A stretch of DNA of 64,000 nucleotides from Mesorhizobium sp. WSM3862 (GCF_002294985.1 NZ_NSGE01000007.1:226971-290970); one strand, 5' to 3'. Counted from the first letter of the stretch, positions 37,480 through 47,542 are shown. The notes: generated by a model not told the origin, from the letters alone. Translations and numbers: made by a program.

Positions 37480-39936
37480 ATGATTCGTCTCATCGGCTAT
37501 TTCTTCGGCATCGGCACGACGCTGGCGCTGCTGGTCGCTGCGGGCCTTGCCATCTACATCGGCCATCTGACGAAGGATCTGCCCGACTACGAGGTTCTGG
37601 CCAAATATGAGCCGCCGGTGACGACGCGCATCCATGCCTCGGATGGCTCGCTGATGGCCGAATATGCTCGCGAGCGGCGCCTTTATCTGCCGATCCAGGC
37701 GATCCCGGACCGCGTCAAGGCTGCCTTCATGTCGGCCGAGGACAAGAACTTCTATAACCATCCCGGCATCGACATCACCGGCCTCGGCCGCGCCATCATC
37801 GTCAATCTGCAGAACTTCGGCTCGGGCAGGCGTCAGGTCGGCGCCTCGACGATCACGCAGCAGGTTGCAAAGAACTTCCTGCTGACCTCCGACCAGACCT
37901 ATGAGCGCAAGATCAAGGAGATGATCCTGGCCTTCCGCATCGAGCAGGCCTATTCGAAGGACCGCATCCTCGAGCTCTATCTCAACGAGATCTTCTTCGG
38001 CTTCGGCGCCTATGGCGTTGCCGGCGCTGCGCTGACCTATTTCGACAAGTCGGTCAACGAACTCACCGTCGCTGAAGCCGCTTACCTTGCTTCGCTGCCC
38101 AAGGGCCCCAACAACTATCATCCCTTCAAGCATGCCGACCGGGCGATCGAGCGCCGCAATTGGGTCATCGACCAGATGGTCGAGAACGGCTACGTCACGC
38201 GCGAGGAGGGCGACAAGGCCAAGGCCGAGCCGCTCGGCGTGAAGCCGCGCCGCAACGGCTCCTACCTGTTCGCGGGCGAGTATTTCACCGAGGAGGTGCG
38301 CCGCCAGATCATCGCTCGCTACGGCGAGAATGCGCTCTATGAGGGCGGCCTGTCGGTGCGCACCACGCTCGATCCGAAAATCCAGCTCATTGCCCGCAAG
38401 GCGATGCAGAACGGATTGCTGAAATACGACACGCTGCGCGGCTATCGCGGACCGGTGACCCATATCGACGTTTCCGGCGACTGGGGCGTGCCGCTCGGCG
38501 CGGTCAAGGGGCTGGAGGACGTGCCGGAGTGGACGCTCGCCGCCGTGCTCGACAGTTCTGCCGACGGGCTGACGATCGGCATTCAGCCGGCGCGCCAGGT
38601 CTCCGGCGACCTCGTCAAGGACCGCGTCGAAGGAACAGTCAGCAAGGACGACATGGGCTTCGCCATGCGCCATTTCGTCAACGGCAAGTCGGTCCGGGCG
38701 AAATCTCCGGCGGAAGTGCTTGAACCCGGCGACGTCATCTTCGTGCAGAAGAACGAGGGCTCCGACAACGCCTATAGCCTGCGCCAGGTGCCCGAGGTCG
38801 AAGGCGGCCTGGTTGCCATGGATCCGCATACCGGGCGTGTGTTGGCCATGGTCGGCGGCTTCTCCTACGCGCAGTCGGAGTTCAACCGCGCTACCCAGGC
38901 GATGCGCCAGCCGGGCTCCTCGTTCAAGCCGATCGTCTATTCGGCGGCGCTCGACAACGGCTACACGCCGGCTTCCGTGATCATGGACGGGCCGATCACC
39001 ATCCAGAGCGGCAACACGACCTGGACGCCGAAGAACTATGACGGCACGGCCGCCGGCCCGGCCACATTGCGCTCGGGCATCGAGAAGTCGCGCAACCTGA
39101 TGACGGTGCGGCTGGCCAACGACATGGGCATGAAGCTGGTCGTCGAATATGCCGAGCGCTTCGGCGTCTACGATCATCTTGCGCCCTATCTGCCGATGGC
39201 CCTGGGCTCCGGCGAGACGACGGTCATGCGCATGGTGTCGGCCTATTCGATCATGGCCAATGGCGGCAAGTCGATCAAACCGTCGCTGATCGACCGCATC
39301 CAGGATCGCTACGGCAAGACCGTGTTCAAGCAGGACGAACGCGGCTGCGAGGGCTGCAACGCCGCCGAATGGAAGAACCAGCCCGAGCCGGAACTGGTCG
39401 ACAATTCCGAGCAGGTGCTCGATCCGATGACCGCCTATCAGATCACCTCAATGATGGAGGGCGTGGTGCAGCGCGGCACCGGCGCCACCATCGCCGAGCT
39501 CGGCCGCCATATCGCCGGCAAGACCGGAACCACCAATGACGAGAAGGACGCCTGGTTCATCGGCTTCACCCCGAACCTCGTCGTCGGCCTCTATATGGGC
39601 TACGATACGCCGCGCGGCCTGGGCAAGGGCGCCACGGGTGGTGGCCTCGCCGCGCCGATCTTCAAGGACTTCATGCGCGTCGCGCTCGACGGCACGCCCA
39701 ATGTCGACTTCCAGGTTCCGGAAGGCATGAAGCTGATCGCCATCAACCGCAAGACCGGCATGCGCGCGGCCGAAGGCGACCCCAACACCATCATCGAGGC
39801 GTTCAAGCCCGGCACCGGCCCGGCCGACAGCTATTGGGTCATCGGCATGGGCGCGGACGGCTCCAATGGTGCCGGCGGCGCGCTGTCGCCGCAGGCCAAT
39901 CAGGCCATCCAGGACGGCGGCGGCGGCCTTTACTGA
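37480..39936 (+). CDS. mrcA: penicillin-binding protein 1A
   Basis: Bifunctional peptidoglycan glycosyltransferase and transpeptidase, inner membrane. 818 residues: one N-terminal membrane helix (about 3-28), transglycosylase with EDKNFYNHPGID and GASTITQQVAKNF, an OB-like insertion, and transpeptidase with SSFKP (active Ser), SxN-type segment and GKTGTTNDEKDAWFIG. ATG at 37480 follows GGAG; the longer frame from 37426 is unlikely. Pairs functionally with the upstream amidase. Confidence 0.97.
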   Translation: MIRLIGYFFGIGTTLALLVAAGLAIYIGHLTKDLPDYEVLAKYEPPVTTRIHASDGSLMAEYARERRLYLPIQAIPDRVKAAFMSAEDKNFYNHPGIDITGLGRAIIVNLQNFGSGRRQVGASTITQQVAKNFLLTSDQTYERKIKEMILAFRIEQAYSKDRILELYLNEIFFGFGAYGVAGAALTYFDKSVNELTVAEAAYLASLPKGPNNYHPFKHADRAIERRNWVIDQMVENGYVTREEGDKAKAEPLGVKPRRNGSYLFAGEYFTEEVRRQIIARYGENALYEGGLSVRTTLDPKIQLIARKAMQNGLLKYDTLRGYRGPVTHIDVSGDWGVPLGAVKGLEDVPEWTLAAVLDSSADGLTIGIQPARQVSGDLVKDRVEGTVSKDDMGFAMRHFVNGKSVRAKSPAEVLEPGDVIFVQKNEGSDNAYSLRQVPEVEGGLVAMDPHTGRVLAMVGGFSYAQSEFNRATQAMRQPGSSFKPIVYSAALDNGYTPASVIMDGPITIQSGNTTWTPKNYDGTAAGPATLRSGIEKSRNLMTVRLANDMGMKLVVEYAERFGVYDHLAPYLPMALGSGETTVMRMVSAYSIMANGGKSIKPSLIDRIQDRYGKTVFKQDERGCEGCNAAEWKNQPEPELVDNSEQVLDPMTAYQITSMMEGVVQRGTGATIAELGRHIAGKTGTTNDEKDAWFIGFTPNLVVGLYMGYDTPRGLGKGATGGGLAAPIFKDFMRVALDGTPNVDFQVPEGMKLIAINRKTGMRAAEGDPNTIIEAFKPGTGPADSYWVIGMGADGSNGAGGALSPQANQAIQDGGGGLY

Positions 39937-39951
39937 CTTCCCCAGGTTTCG

Positions 39952-39984
39952 AATGGGCCGGCAGCTTAACGCCGGGCCCATTTC
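39952..39984 (+). terminator. terminator of the PBP1A gene
   Basis: AATGGGCCGGC (39952-39962) pairs with GCCGGGCCCATT (39971-39982) with one bulge, followed by TTTCGCTTT. Confidence 0.75.
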
Positions 39985-40064
39985 GCTTTACAGGCGCCGG
40001 TGCCGTGCCTATGTATCGCGCCGATTCCGAAAAGAACGACAAGTACAGGACAGAACGAAGAGCC

Positions 40065-41196
40065 ATGCGCGCGGAAACGCAGAACATTGTCGACGAGATC
40101 AGGCAGGCGATAACCCTGCTGAGGAGGCATCTTTGACTGGGATCCGGCCCTCAAGCGGCTTGAATATCTGAACTCGCGCGCGGAGGATTCCAGCCTCTGG
40201 AACGACCCCGCGGAAGCGCAGAAGCTGATGCGGGAGCGCCAGAGCCTCGATGAGGGGATCGCGGCGGTCAAAGGGCTGACCCAGGCGCTCGAGGACAATA
40301 TCGGCCTGATCGAACTCGGCGAGGAAGAGGGCGACGAGGGCGTCGTCGCGGAAGCCGAAGCGGCGCTGCGTTCGATGCAGGGCGAGGCCAAGGCCCGTCA
40401 GGTCGAGACCCTGCTGTCGGGCGAGGCGGACGCCAACGACACCTATCTTGAAATCCATGCCGGCGCCGGCGGCACCGAGAGCCAGGACTGGGCATCGATG
40501 CTCTTGCGGATGTATACGCGCTGGGCCGAGCGGCGCCGCTTCAAGGTCGAGGTGCTGGAAGTCCATGAAGGCGAAGAGGCCGGCATCAAGTCGGCCACCG
40601 TGCTTATCAAGGGGCATAACGCCTATGGCTGGCTGAAGACGGAATCCGGCGTTCACCGCCTGGTGCGCATCTCGCCTTACGACAGCAATGCGCGCCGCCA
40701 TACCTCCTTCGCCAGCGTCTGGGTCTATCCCGTCATCGACGACACGATCGAGATCAACGTTTCGGAATCCGACGTGCGCATCGACACCTACCGTTCGTCC
40801 GGGTCGGGCGGCCAGCACGTCAACACCACCGACTCGGCGGTGCGTATCACCCACCTCGCGACCGGCATCGCAGTTGCTTGCCAAGCCGAACGCTCGCAGC
40901 ACAAAAACCGGGCCAAGGCTTGGGAGATGCTGCGCTCGCGGCTCTACGAGGAAGAGCTGAAAAAGCGCGAGGCCGTGGCGAACGCCACCGAGGCGTCGAA
41001 GAGCGATATCGGCTGGGGCCACCAGATCCGTTCTTACGTCCTCCAGCCCTATCAGCTGGTGAAGGATCTGCGCACCGGCGTCGAAAACACCAGCCCGTCA
41101 AGCGTGCTCGACGGCGATCTCGACGAATTCATGGAGGCCTCGCTGTCGCATCGCATCGAGGGCGGTGCAGGTGAGGCGGTGGCGGACCTCGACTAG
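40065..41196 (+). CDS. prfB: peptide chain release factor 2, with programmed +1 frameshift
   Basis: Releases peptides at UGA and UAA. The gene is split: 40065-40133 encodes 23 residues ending RRHL, then an in-frame TGA (40134-40136); after skipping T40134 the frame continues DWDPALKRLEYLNS to 41196, giving 376 residues. The GGQ motif is in GSGGQHVNTTDSAV. The anticodon-like tripeptide SPF of E. coli RF2 reads SPY here (RISPYDSNARRH), which I believe is usual in this group. Do not annotate the TGA as a pseudogene mark. Confidence 0.96.
40122..40137 (+). promoter_or_regulatory. prfB programmed frameshift site
   Basis: AGGAGG (40122-40127), then 3 bases, then CTT TGA C (40131-40137): the known arrangement of an internal Shine-Dalgarno-like sequence before the slippery CTT and the UGA read by RF2 itself, an autoregulatory loop. 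Confidence 0.95.
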
Positions 41197-41244
41197 GTAT
41201 TCCGAAAACTTTCCGCCGGGTGGCGGCTGGCAGGGGGTGAGACC

Positions 41245-41670
41245 TTGGCAAATCCGGAAAAGGCAGGTGCTCGTACGCTTGCCGGGCAATGCTTCTGCGG
41301 CACCGTCCGCTACGAGGTGACCGATGAATTCGCCTACGCGGTGAATTGCCATTGCTCGAACTGCCGCCGTACCACAGGGTCGGCTTTCAAGCCCATTGCC
41401 GGCATCGCGCGCGACAAGTTTCATCTCACCGCGGGCGACGACAGGCTGCTGATCTATGGCGATGCCGGCGGCCACGACGCGCATTGCGGGCAGTGCGGCT
41501 CCCTGCTCTACTCCTTGGTGCGGGAGGGTGCCTACGTCCATGTTGCCATGGGGACCCTGACGGGCGATCCGAGCATTCGCCCAAGTGCACATATCTTCGT
41601 CGGTTCCAAGGCGCAATGGTTCACGATTACGGACGACCTGCCGCAATATCGTGAACATGTCACCGGCTGA
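41245..41670 (+). CDS. GFA-family (CENP-V/GFA) zinc protein
   Basis: 141 residues with the Mss4-like zinc fold: GQCFCGTVRYEV (first Cys pair), NCHCSNCRRTTGSAF, and AHCGQCGSLLYS. The family name comes from glutathione-dependent formaldehyde-activating enzyme, but most members have no shown activity. The TTG start follows GGGGGTGAG, a strong ribosome site. A second member of the family starts 850 bp downstream. Confidence 0.87.
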   Translation: MANPEKAGARTLAGQCFCGTVRYEVTDEFAYAVNCHCSNCRRTTGSAFKPIAGIARDKFHLTAGDDRLLIYGDAGGHDAHCGQCGSLLYSLVREGAYVHVAMGTLTGDPSIRPSAHIFVGSKAQWFTITDDLPQYREHVTG

Positions 41671-41969
41671 CGGTCGGAACTTCCGTCGGCAGAATTTCGT
41701 TCTTAGGCACCCCTGGTCGCAGGCTTGTCGTAGTTATTGTTAACCAAGTCGGCGCACCCTTTTCTGCGGCCGCTGCTGAACCCCGGTGCGATTCCGAGGG
41801 CACGCCCAGTTCTTGCGCCGGCCAAGGAATCAGCCCAGCATTCGGGCTGGGTATAGAAGCATGTATGGCCGGACGCGGCATATCTGCGACTGACGATCCG
41901 GCCACTGGGAAGACACGTTCCGGGAACGGGCAAGCGACAAAACGCTTGATGCTCGAAAGGAACGCTTCG

Positions 41970-42347
41970 ATGTCTGCTGCCAAGTCAAGATCGGCCCGAG
42001 CCGTTCGCCCGGCCGGCCGGCTCCTGTTTTCCCTGTTCGCCACCTTCGGGACCATGATGCTGACCGCTACTGCCGTCGCGCACGACGCCAAACCTACGGC
42101 GGTGCTTCCGCAAGCCTGGAGCTATCCCTTTGCCTGCTGCGCCAACTACGACTGCAAGGAGGTGCCACAGACATCGATCGGCGAGCGGCCGGAAGGCTAT
42201 GTGATAAAAGGCACGGGCGAGGTGGTCGCCTACAGCGACAAGCGGGTCAAGGATTCGCCTGATGGCGAATATCACTGGTGCGCGCACCAGGCCGGATTGG
42301 ACGCCGGCAAGACCATCTGCCTGTTCGTGCCGCCGCCCTCTTACTAG
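41970..42347 (+). CDS. exported cysteine-containing protein of unknown function
   Basis: 125 residues with a signal peptide (hydrophobic about 17-33, cut near VAHA). The mature part has five cysteines in FACCANYDCKE, HWCAHQ and KTICLFVPP, probably disulfide-bonded in the periplasm. I do not recognise the family by name. The ATG at 41970 follows AAAGGAA; earlier in-frame starts (41865) add a polar stretch before the signal peptide. Confidence 0.78.
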   Translation: MSAAKSRSARAVRPAGRLLFSLFATFGTMMLTATAVAHDAKPTAVLPQAWSYPFACCANYDCKEVPQTSIGERPEGYVIKGTGEVVAYSDKRVKDSPDGEYHWCAHQAGLDAGKTICLFVPPPSY

Positions 42348-42522
42348 GATTGCCGCGGCCAGGCAGTGCCGAAAGCATGTGAGCCTCTCGACCGGGCGCT
42401 ACTGCGCCTGCTGACGAACGGTTGTCAGGACGACGTCTTTATGTTGCCTTGCTGCCACGGAAGTTCCGCGGCGTCTTCCGCACGGAACTGTGCGGGGCGG
42501 GCGGCGGACAACGGAGAGATCC

Positions 42523-42891
42523 ATGATCATCAAGGGAAGCTGCCACTGCAAGGCCACGACTTTCGAAGTCTCCGAGGCGCCGCAGACGGTGACGCAATGC
42601 ACCTGCTCATTCTGCTCCAAGCGCGGGTCGCTCTGGGCCTATTACGTCCCGTCGCAATTCAAGCTCACCAGCCCGCCTGAGAACGTCTCCTTCTACCGCT
42701 GGGGCTCGAAAACTATAAAGCATGGTTTCTGCTCGACCTGCGGCTGCGGCACCTTCACCGAAACGCCGGACTGGTCGACGGGCCAGCCCGACTTCGACAA
42801 CCCGAGGATCAGCGTCAACTCTCGCCTGTTCGACGACTTCGACCTGGACAGCGTCGAAGTGGTGGTGATCGACGGCAAGAACCTCTGGTAG
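42523..42891 (+). CDS. GFA-family (CENP-V/GFA) zinc protein
   Basis: 122 residues with the same zinc fold: KGSCHCKATTFEV, QCTCSFCSKRGSLWAYY and GFCSTCGCGTF. The ATG at 42523 follows GGAGAG. It is a different subfamily from the one at 41.2 kb (low identity outside the cysteines), so this is not a recent duplication. Function unknown. Confidence 0.87.
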   Translation: MIIKGSCHCKATTFEVSEAPQTVTQCTCSFCSKRGSLWAYYVPSQFKLTSPPENVSFYRWGSKTIKHGFCSTCGCGTFTETPDWSTGQPDFDNPRISVNSRLFDDFDLDSVEVVVIDGKNLW

Positions 42892-42991
42892 CTTTGCCGT
42901 TCCGCTTTTTGCCGCAATTCATGGTACAACGCGTGCGGAAGGGCTGATTTGGCGCGGCTGCAACGGCCGCGATTTGGAGAGGGACAATCTT

Positions 42992-43642
42992 ATGAAGAAG
43001 ACCGTGCTCGTCGCCGTGGCGACGGCTGTGCTCGTGAGCGCCTGCACCACCACCGATCCGTATACCGGCGACCAGAAGATCTCCAACACCGCGGCCGGCG
43101 CCGGCCTCGGCGCGTTGGCGGGTGCCAGCCTTGGTCTGCTGGCCGGCGGCAACGACCGCCGCAACGCGCTGATCGGTGCGGGCATCGGCGCCCTTGCCGG
43201 CGGCGCGATCGGCGCGACGATGGACCAGAACGAGGCCGAGCTTCGCCGTCAGCTGCAGGGCACCGGCGTCAGCGTCACCCGCAGCGGCGACCAGATCATT
43301 CTCAACATGCCGTCCGACATCACCTTCAACGTCGACCAGGACGCGGTGAAGCCGGGCTTCTATCCGGTGCTGAACTCGGTGGCGCTGGTGCTGAACAAGT
43401 TCCGCCAGACGACCGTCGACGTCTTCGGCCACACCGACTCGACTGGCGGCGACGAGCACAATTTCGACCTGTCGCAGCGCCGTGCGCTGGCCGTCGCCAA
43501 CTACCTGTCGGGCCAGGGCGTCGATTCCCGCCGCTTCGCCGTCACCGGCTTCGGCAAGACACGTCCGGTTGCTTCCAACGCGACGGCTGCCGGTCGCGCC
43601 CAGAACCGTCGCGTCGAGATCCAGCTGTCGCCGCTGACCTGA
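42992..43642 (+). CDS. OmpA-family outer-membrane lipoprotein (YiaD-like)
   Basis: 216 residues: lipoprotein signal with lipobox LVSAC (Cys18-19 region), a glycine-rich segment with two GxxxG helices (about 36-75, YMGG/Gly-zipper type), and a C-terminal OmpA domain (about 105-215) with DVFGHTDSTGG and RRVEIQL for peptidoglycan binding. It anchors the envelope. GAGAGGGAC precedes the ATG. Terminator follows. Confidence 0.92.
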   Translation: MKKTVLVAVATAVLVSACTTTDPYTGDQKISNTAAGAGLGALAGASLGLLAGGNDRRNALIGAGIGALAGGAIGATMDQNEAELRRQLQGTGVSVTRSGDQIILNMPSDITFNVDQDAVKPGFYPVLNSVALVLNKFRQTTVDVFGHTDSTGGDEHNFDLSQRRALAVANYLSGQGVDSRRFAVTGFGKTRPVASNATAAGRAQNRRVEIQLSPLT

Positions 43643-43676
43643 TAGAAGCTGCTGCCAGGAGAACTACTCTACTATG

Positions 43677-43706
43677 CAAAACGGCCCCGCGAGGGCCGTT
43701 TTGTTT
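43677..43706 (+). terminator. terminator of the OmpA lipoprotein gene
   Basis: CAAAACGGCCC (43677-43687) and GGGCCGTTTTG (43693-43703), perfect 11-bp stem, 5-base loop, then TTTG. Confidence 0.92.
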
Positions 43707-43885
43707 GACCTCGAGATGGGTCAACGCGTAGGGGCGTTAGCTAGTTCTAATTGATGCCTTTCCATCGCCTTGGAAAGGACTAGCATCGACGCTGTCCAGC
43801 GGGGATGAGGCGGTACAACGGCCGCGCAATCAGCATTTTTCCGCCTCGGTCTTGCACGGCCAGTTCAAGAATCTGGGAGGAATGC

Positions 43886-44497
43886 ATGACAAGAACGACT
43901 CGTCTTGGGCGCTGCGGCGTCCTCGTTTTGACTGGCCTCTTGGGCGGCGCATGGGTTGGAGCCGCCACGGCCCGGGCCGAAGACGCCAACAAGGCCGACA
44001 TCGAAGCTCTGAAAAAATCGCTGGCCAAATATGAGGACTACACGGCCGCCGTCCGCGACCTCTATCTGTCGACCGTTGGCTGCGTCTACTACTCGGGCGA
44101 GAAGATTCCGGGCACGATGGAATATCCGAAGGGCGCCATGGGCATCCATTTCGTCAACGTTCCGAGCGTCGGCCAGAAGCTCGACCCGATGAAGCCCAAC
44201 GTGCTCATTTACGAACCGACCAAGAAAGGCTTGAAGCTGGTCGCCGTAGAATGGCTGGTGCCCTTGACGCCGGATGTCAAGGAACCACCGAGCCTATTCG
44301 GCCAGAAATTCATGGGTCCGATGGAGGGGCATTATCCGCTCATCCCGAAGGAGTTCGTCCATTACGATCTTCACGCCTGGCTGTTCAGGGACAATCCGAA
44401 CGGCATGTTCAGCCCGACGAACCCGAAGGTGAAATGCAGCGACGCCGAGTTTCCGATGCTGGAGAAGCCGACCAAGATGATGCCCGGGCCGATGTAA
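43886..44497 (+). CDS. exported protein of unknown function
   Basis: 203 residues with a signal peptide (about 1-31, cut at ARA-ED). The mature part has LSTVGCVYYSGEKIPGTMEYPKGAMGIHF in its first third, and a tail FSPTNPKVKCSDAEFP; two cysteines may pair. I recall similar hypothetical proteins in rhizobia and Burkholderia but no function. GGGAGGA lies 4-5 bases before the ATG. Convergent with the helicase gene. Confidence 0.78.
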   Translation: MTRTTRLGRCGVLVLTGLLGGAWVGAATARAEDANKADIEALKKSLAKYEDYTAAVRDLYLSTVGCVYYSGEKIPGTMEYPKGAMGIHFVNVPSVGQKLDPMKPNVLIYEPTKKGLKLVAVEWLVPLTPDVKEPPSLFGQKFMGPMEGHYPLIPKEFVHYDLHAWLFRDNPNGMFSPTNPKVKCSDAEFPMLEKPTKMMPGPM

Positions 44498-44553
44498 GCG
44501 GCAGCAGGACAATCCCGGCAAAGCGCTTGTATCCTTCGAGCGAAACGGCAGTA

Positions 44554-44585
44554 GAGGAACGGCCCCATTCGGGGCCGCCTCGTTG
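44554..44585. terminator. bidirectional terminator between the exported protein and the helicase
   Basis: CGGCCCC (44560-44566) and GGGGCCG (44571-44577) with an ATTC loop, the stem extended by GAGG/CCTC. It sits between two convergent stops. Confidence 0.75.
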
Positions 44586-44605
44586 TTGCCGACGCGGTAT
44601 TGAGG

Positions 44606-46155
44606 TCAGACCTTCGCGACGATGCGCATGAAGGCGGGCACGTCATCGCCGAAGCCGACGGTCGCGTCGTCCTCTTCATGGCGGTGGCGGCCAGGGCGGC
44701 TGTGGTCGCGCTGAGGACGGGAAGCCCCGCGCTGCTCGTTGCGGTTGTCGGAACCCTTGCGGTCGTTCTCGGAACGGATCGCATCCTTGCGGGCGCGGCG
44801 CTCGGCAATATCGGCAATCTCGGCCACCGGCTGCTCTTCGCGTGGTGTCTCCGGCGTCTCGTCGTCGCTGTGCCTGGCGTGGCGGTCCGCGCTTTTCTTG
44901 CGCTCGCCACGGCTCTTGCGGTCCTCGTCCTTGCGACCGGCGCGCCGCGGCCACGGCGAGGCGCTTCTTCGCCTTCGCTCTCGGCGACCGTTGACAGGTC
45001 GCCGTCATGCCATTCGATCTTGGCGCCAATCAGCTTTTCGATGGCGTCGACATATTTGGTGTCGGAGCGCGTCGCGATGGTGAAGGATTTTCCGGAGCGG
45101 CCGGCCCGGCCGGTGCGCCCGATACGGTGGACATAATCCTCTGCATGGATCGGCACGTCGTAATTGAAGACGTGGCTGACGTCTGGAATATCGAGGCCGC
45201 GGGCGGCGACGTCCGAGGCGACGAGGTAGCGCAGCTTGCCATCGCGGAAATTGGCAAGCATCTGCATGCGGGCGCGCTGATCCATGTCGCCATGCAGCGC
45301 GCCGGCGTCGAAATCATGCTTCAGCAGCGAGCGGAAAAGCTCCGACACTTCGACCTTGCGGTTGCAGAAGATGATGGCGTTCTTCAGATCGGACTCTTCG
45401 GCCCGCATGAGATTGCGAAGCGTCTCGCGCTTGTCCCACGGCTTGGAGCCTGACTTCACCAGGCGCTGCGTGATGCTGGTCGCGGTGGACGCGGCTCTGG
45501 ATACCTCGACGCGCACCGGCGCATGCAGGAATTTTTCGGTGAGCTTGGTGATTTCCGGCGGCATGGTCGCCGAGAAGAACAGGGTCTGGCGCGTGAACGG
45601 GATCATCTCGCAGATGCGCTCGATATCCGGGATGAAGCCCATATCGAGCATGCGGTCGGCCTCGTCGATGACGAGGATCTCGACGCCGTTGAGCAAGAGC
45701 TTGCCGCGCTCGCGGTGGTCGAGCAGCCGGCCGGGCGTGGCGATCAGCACATCGGCGCCGCGCTCCAGTTTTTTGTCCTGCTCCTCGAAGGAGACGCCGC
45801 CGATCAGCAGCGCGATGTTGAGCTTGTGGTTCTTGCCGTATTTGACGAAGTTTTCCTCGACCTGGGCGGCGAGTTCGCGTGTCGGCTCGAGGATCAGCGT
45901 GCGCGGCATGCGGGCACGCGCACGGCCCTTTTCCAGCCGGGTCAGCATCGGCAGCACGAAGGAAGCGGTCTTGCCGGTGCCTGTCTGGGCAATGCCCAAC
46001 ACATCCTTGCCAAGCAGCGCATGCGGAATGGCGCCGGACTGGATCGGGGTAGGCTTGGTGTAGCCGGCATCGGTGACTGCGGAGAGGACCTTCGGCGACA
46101 GGCCGAGGTCTGTGAACGTCAACGCTTCTTGAGCGGTCTGAGTGTCTGCGGACAA
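44606..46155 (-). pseudogene. DEAD-box RNA helicase with frameshift in the C-terminal tail
   Basis: The helicase core is complete: AQTGTGKT (Walker A), PTRELAAQ, DEADRMLDMGF, FFSATMP and HRIGRTGRAGRSG. Near 44940-44960 the frame shifts: the core frame reads on as Arg/Thr-rich nonsense to 44371, whereas the frame displaced by one missing base gives a normal basic/acidic tail (GRKDEDRKSRGERKKS ... DVPAFMRIVAKV) ending at 44606. Either a natural one-base deletion or a sequencing error in a GC-rich stretch. The core enzyme may still work. Start uncertain: no ATG in frame, TTG at 46155 used here, TTG at 46248 possible. Confidence 0.8.
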
Positions 46156-46346
46156 GTTGTGGCTGTCTTTGGCTGGTTCGGGAAAAATCGCAACACGCGT
46201 TGCGGCGGGCGCCGCGCGCCTGCAAGATCGGGTTGCAGTTAGGCGCAAGTCCGCGATTTGTCAACAGAAACGGCCGGGAATCCGGCGGATTGTGAACACG
46301 TAACCTTAATTGCGATGCTTAATCGGGGTTATTGTCTTCTACCGGC

Positions 46347-47120
46347 TCAATAGCGGAATTGCTCGGCAAGAATACGCTCGTTCCATGAATGATTGGGATC
46401 GAACAGCAACGTCGCCGTCGCGGTCGGCGATTCCCGCACCGTGACAGAGGCGATCGCCTTGACCTCGGTGTGGTCGGCGGCGGCGTTCACCGGGCGCTTT
46501 TCCGACTCCAATATGTCGAAGCGCACGATCGCTTTGTTGGAGAGCAGCGCGCCGCGCCAGCGCCGGGGCCGGAAGGGACTCACTGGCGTCAACGCCAAAA
46601 GCGGCGCGTCGAGCGGTAGGATCGGCCCGTGCGCCGACAGATTGTAGGCTGTCGAACCAGCGGGTGTCGCGATCATGACGCCGTCGCAGTTCAATTCCTC
46701 CAGCCGCACCTGCTCGTCGACGGTGATGCGTATTTTCGCGGTCTGATAGGATTGGCGCCAAAGCGCCACTTCGTTGATCGCCAGCGCCGAGATCGTTTCG
46801 CCCTCGTGAGTCACCGCCTGCATTTCCAGTGGGCGGATCGTCTCGGATACCGCTTTCGAAATGCGTTCATCGAGGCCGCCGGCGCGATATTCGTTCATCA
46901 GGAAGCCGATGGTGCCACGGTTCATCCCGTAGACCTTCTTGCCCGTGCTCATCGTGTCGCGCAGCGTCTGCAGCAGGAAGCCGTCACCGCCGAGCGCGAT
47001 GATGATCTCCGCCTCGGCGACTGGTATTTGCCCATAGCGCGCCGACAAGGTTTCCAGCGCCGCGCGGGCGTCGTCGGTGTCGGAAGAGACGAAGGCGAAA
47101 CGGCTGGTTTCTTTGCTCAT
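46347..47120 (-). CDS. nadK: NAD kinase
   Basis: Phosphorylates NAD to NADP. 257 residues: ALGGDGFLLQTL (44-55 region), NRGTIGFLMNEY, INEVALWR and ATPAGSTAYNLSAHGPI are the family signatures. The ATG at 47120 gives the normal N-terminus MSKETSRFAFVSSDT; the longer frame to 47195 is low-complexity. Downstream of it on the plus strand is an uncertain small membrane ORF. Confidence 0.96.
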   Translation of the reverse strand: MSKETSRFAFVSSDTDDARAALETLSARYGQIPVAEAEIIIALGGDGFLLQTLRDTMSTGKKVYGMNRGTIGFLMNEYRAGGLDERISKAVSETIRPLEMQAVTHEGETISALAINEVALWRQSYQTAKIRITVDEQVRLEELNCDGVMIATPAGSTAYNLSAHGPILPLDAPLLALTPVSPFRPRRWRGALLSNKAIVRFDILESEKRPVNAAADHTEVKAIASVTVRESPTATATLLFDPNHSWNERILAEQFRY

Positions 47121-47334
47121 GGATCCCGAACGGCGACCGCTACCGCCTGCCGGTCGCGCAGGCGACGGCGTAGCATGCGCCGACCGCATCTGCAAAGGGC
47201 GGTGCGCCCCGCCATGCCGATAGGCGTTGGCGCTCGCGCTTCGTGACAGCCATGCAACGAATGTGATGGCTGCAATGGTTAAGACCAGGCTTAAACACTC
47301 GTAAAGCCGGATCGATCATGTTAGCCGGCAGTGG

Positions 47335-47538
47335 ATGGGTTGGCGGGGGCTGGCCAGTCGAGAGACCTATCTATTGCCAGTGACGCGTCTGATCATAGTC
47401 TTCCTGATGATGGGAAGTTTCGCCCTCATCTTCGCCGAGCTTGTGCGCCACTCGGAGGAGATGAGCCAGCGGCCACATCCGACGGCCTCCCGCTGCGGCG
47501 ACGCCGCCGGGATGCCCTGTCCGCAAAGGGCGCTTTAA
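47335..47538 (+). CDS. possible small membrane protein
   Basis: 67 codons with one hydrophobic helix (about 14-35, LPVTRLIIVFLMMGSFALIFAEL in part) and a polar tail. No clear ribosome site (AGTGG before the ATG). It fills the gap between nadK and the MBL hydrolase. It may be real but nothing identifies it. Confidence 0.35.
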   Translation: MGWRGLASRETYLLPVTRLIIVFLMMGSFALIFAELVRHSEEMSQRPHPTASRCGDAAGMPCPQRAL

Positions 47539-47542
47539 AGCG

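Noticed and set aside
37447..39177. 576-codon frame opposite the PBP1A gene
   Set aside because: Antisense shadow; the plus strand encodes a complete PBP1A.
44371..44605. helicase extension to 44371
   Set aside because: Product of the frameshift, antisense to a real exported-protein gene, no domain.
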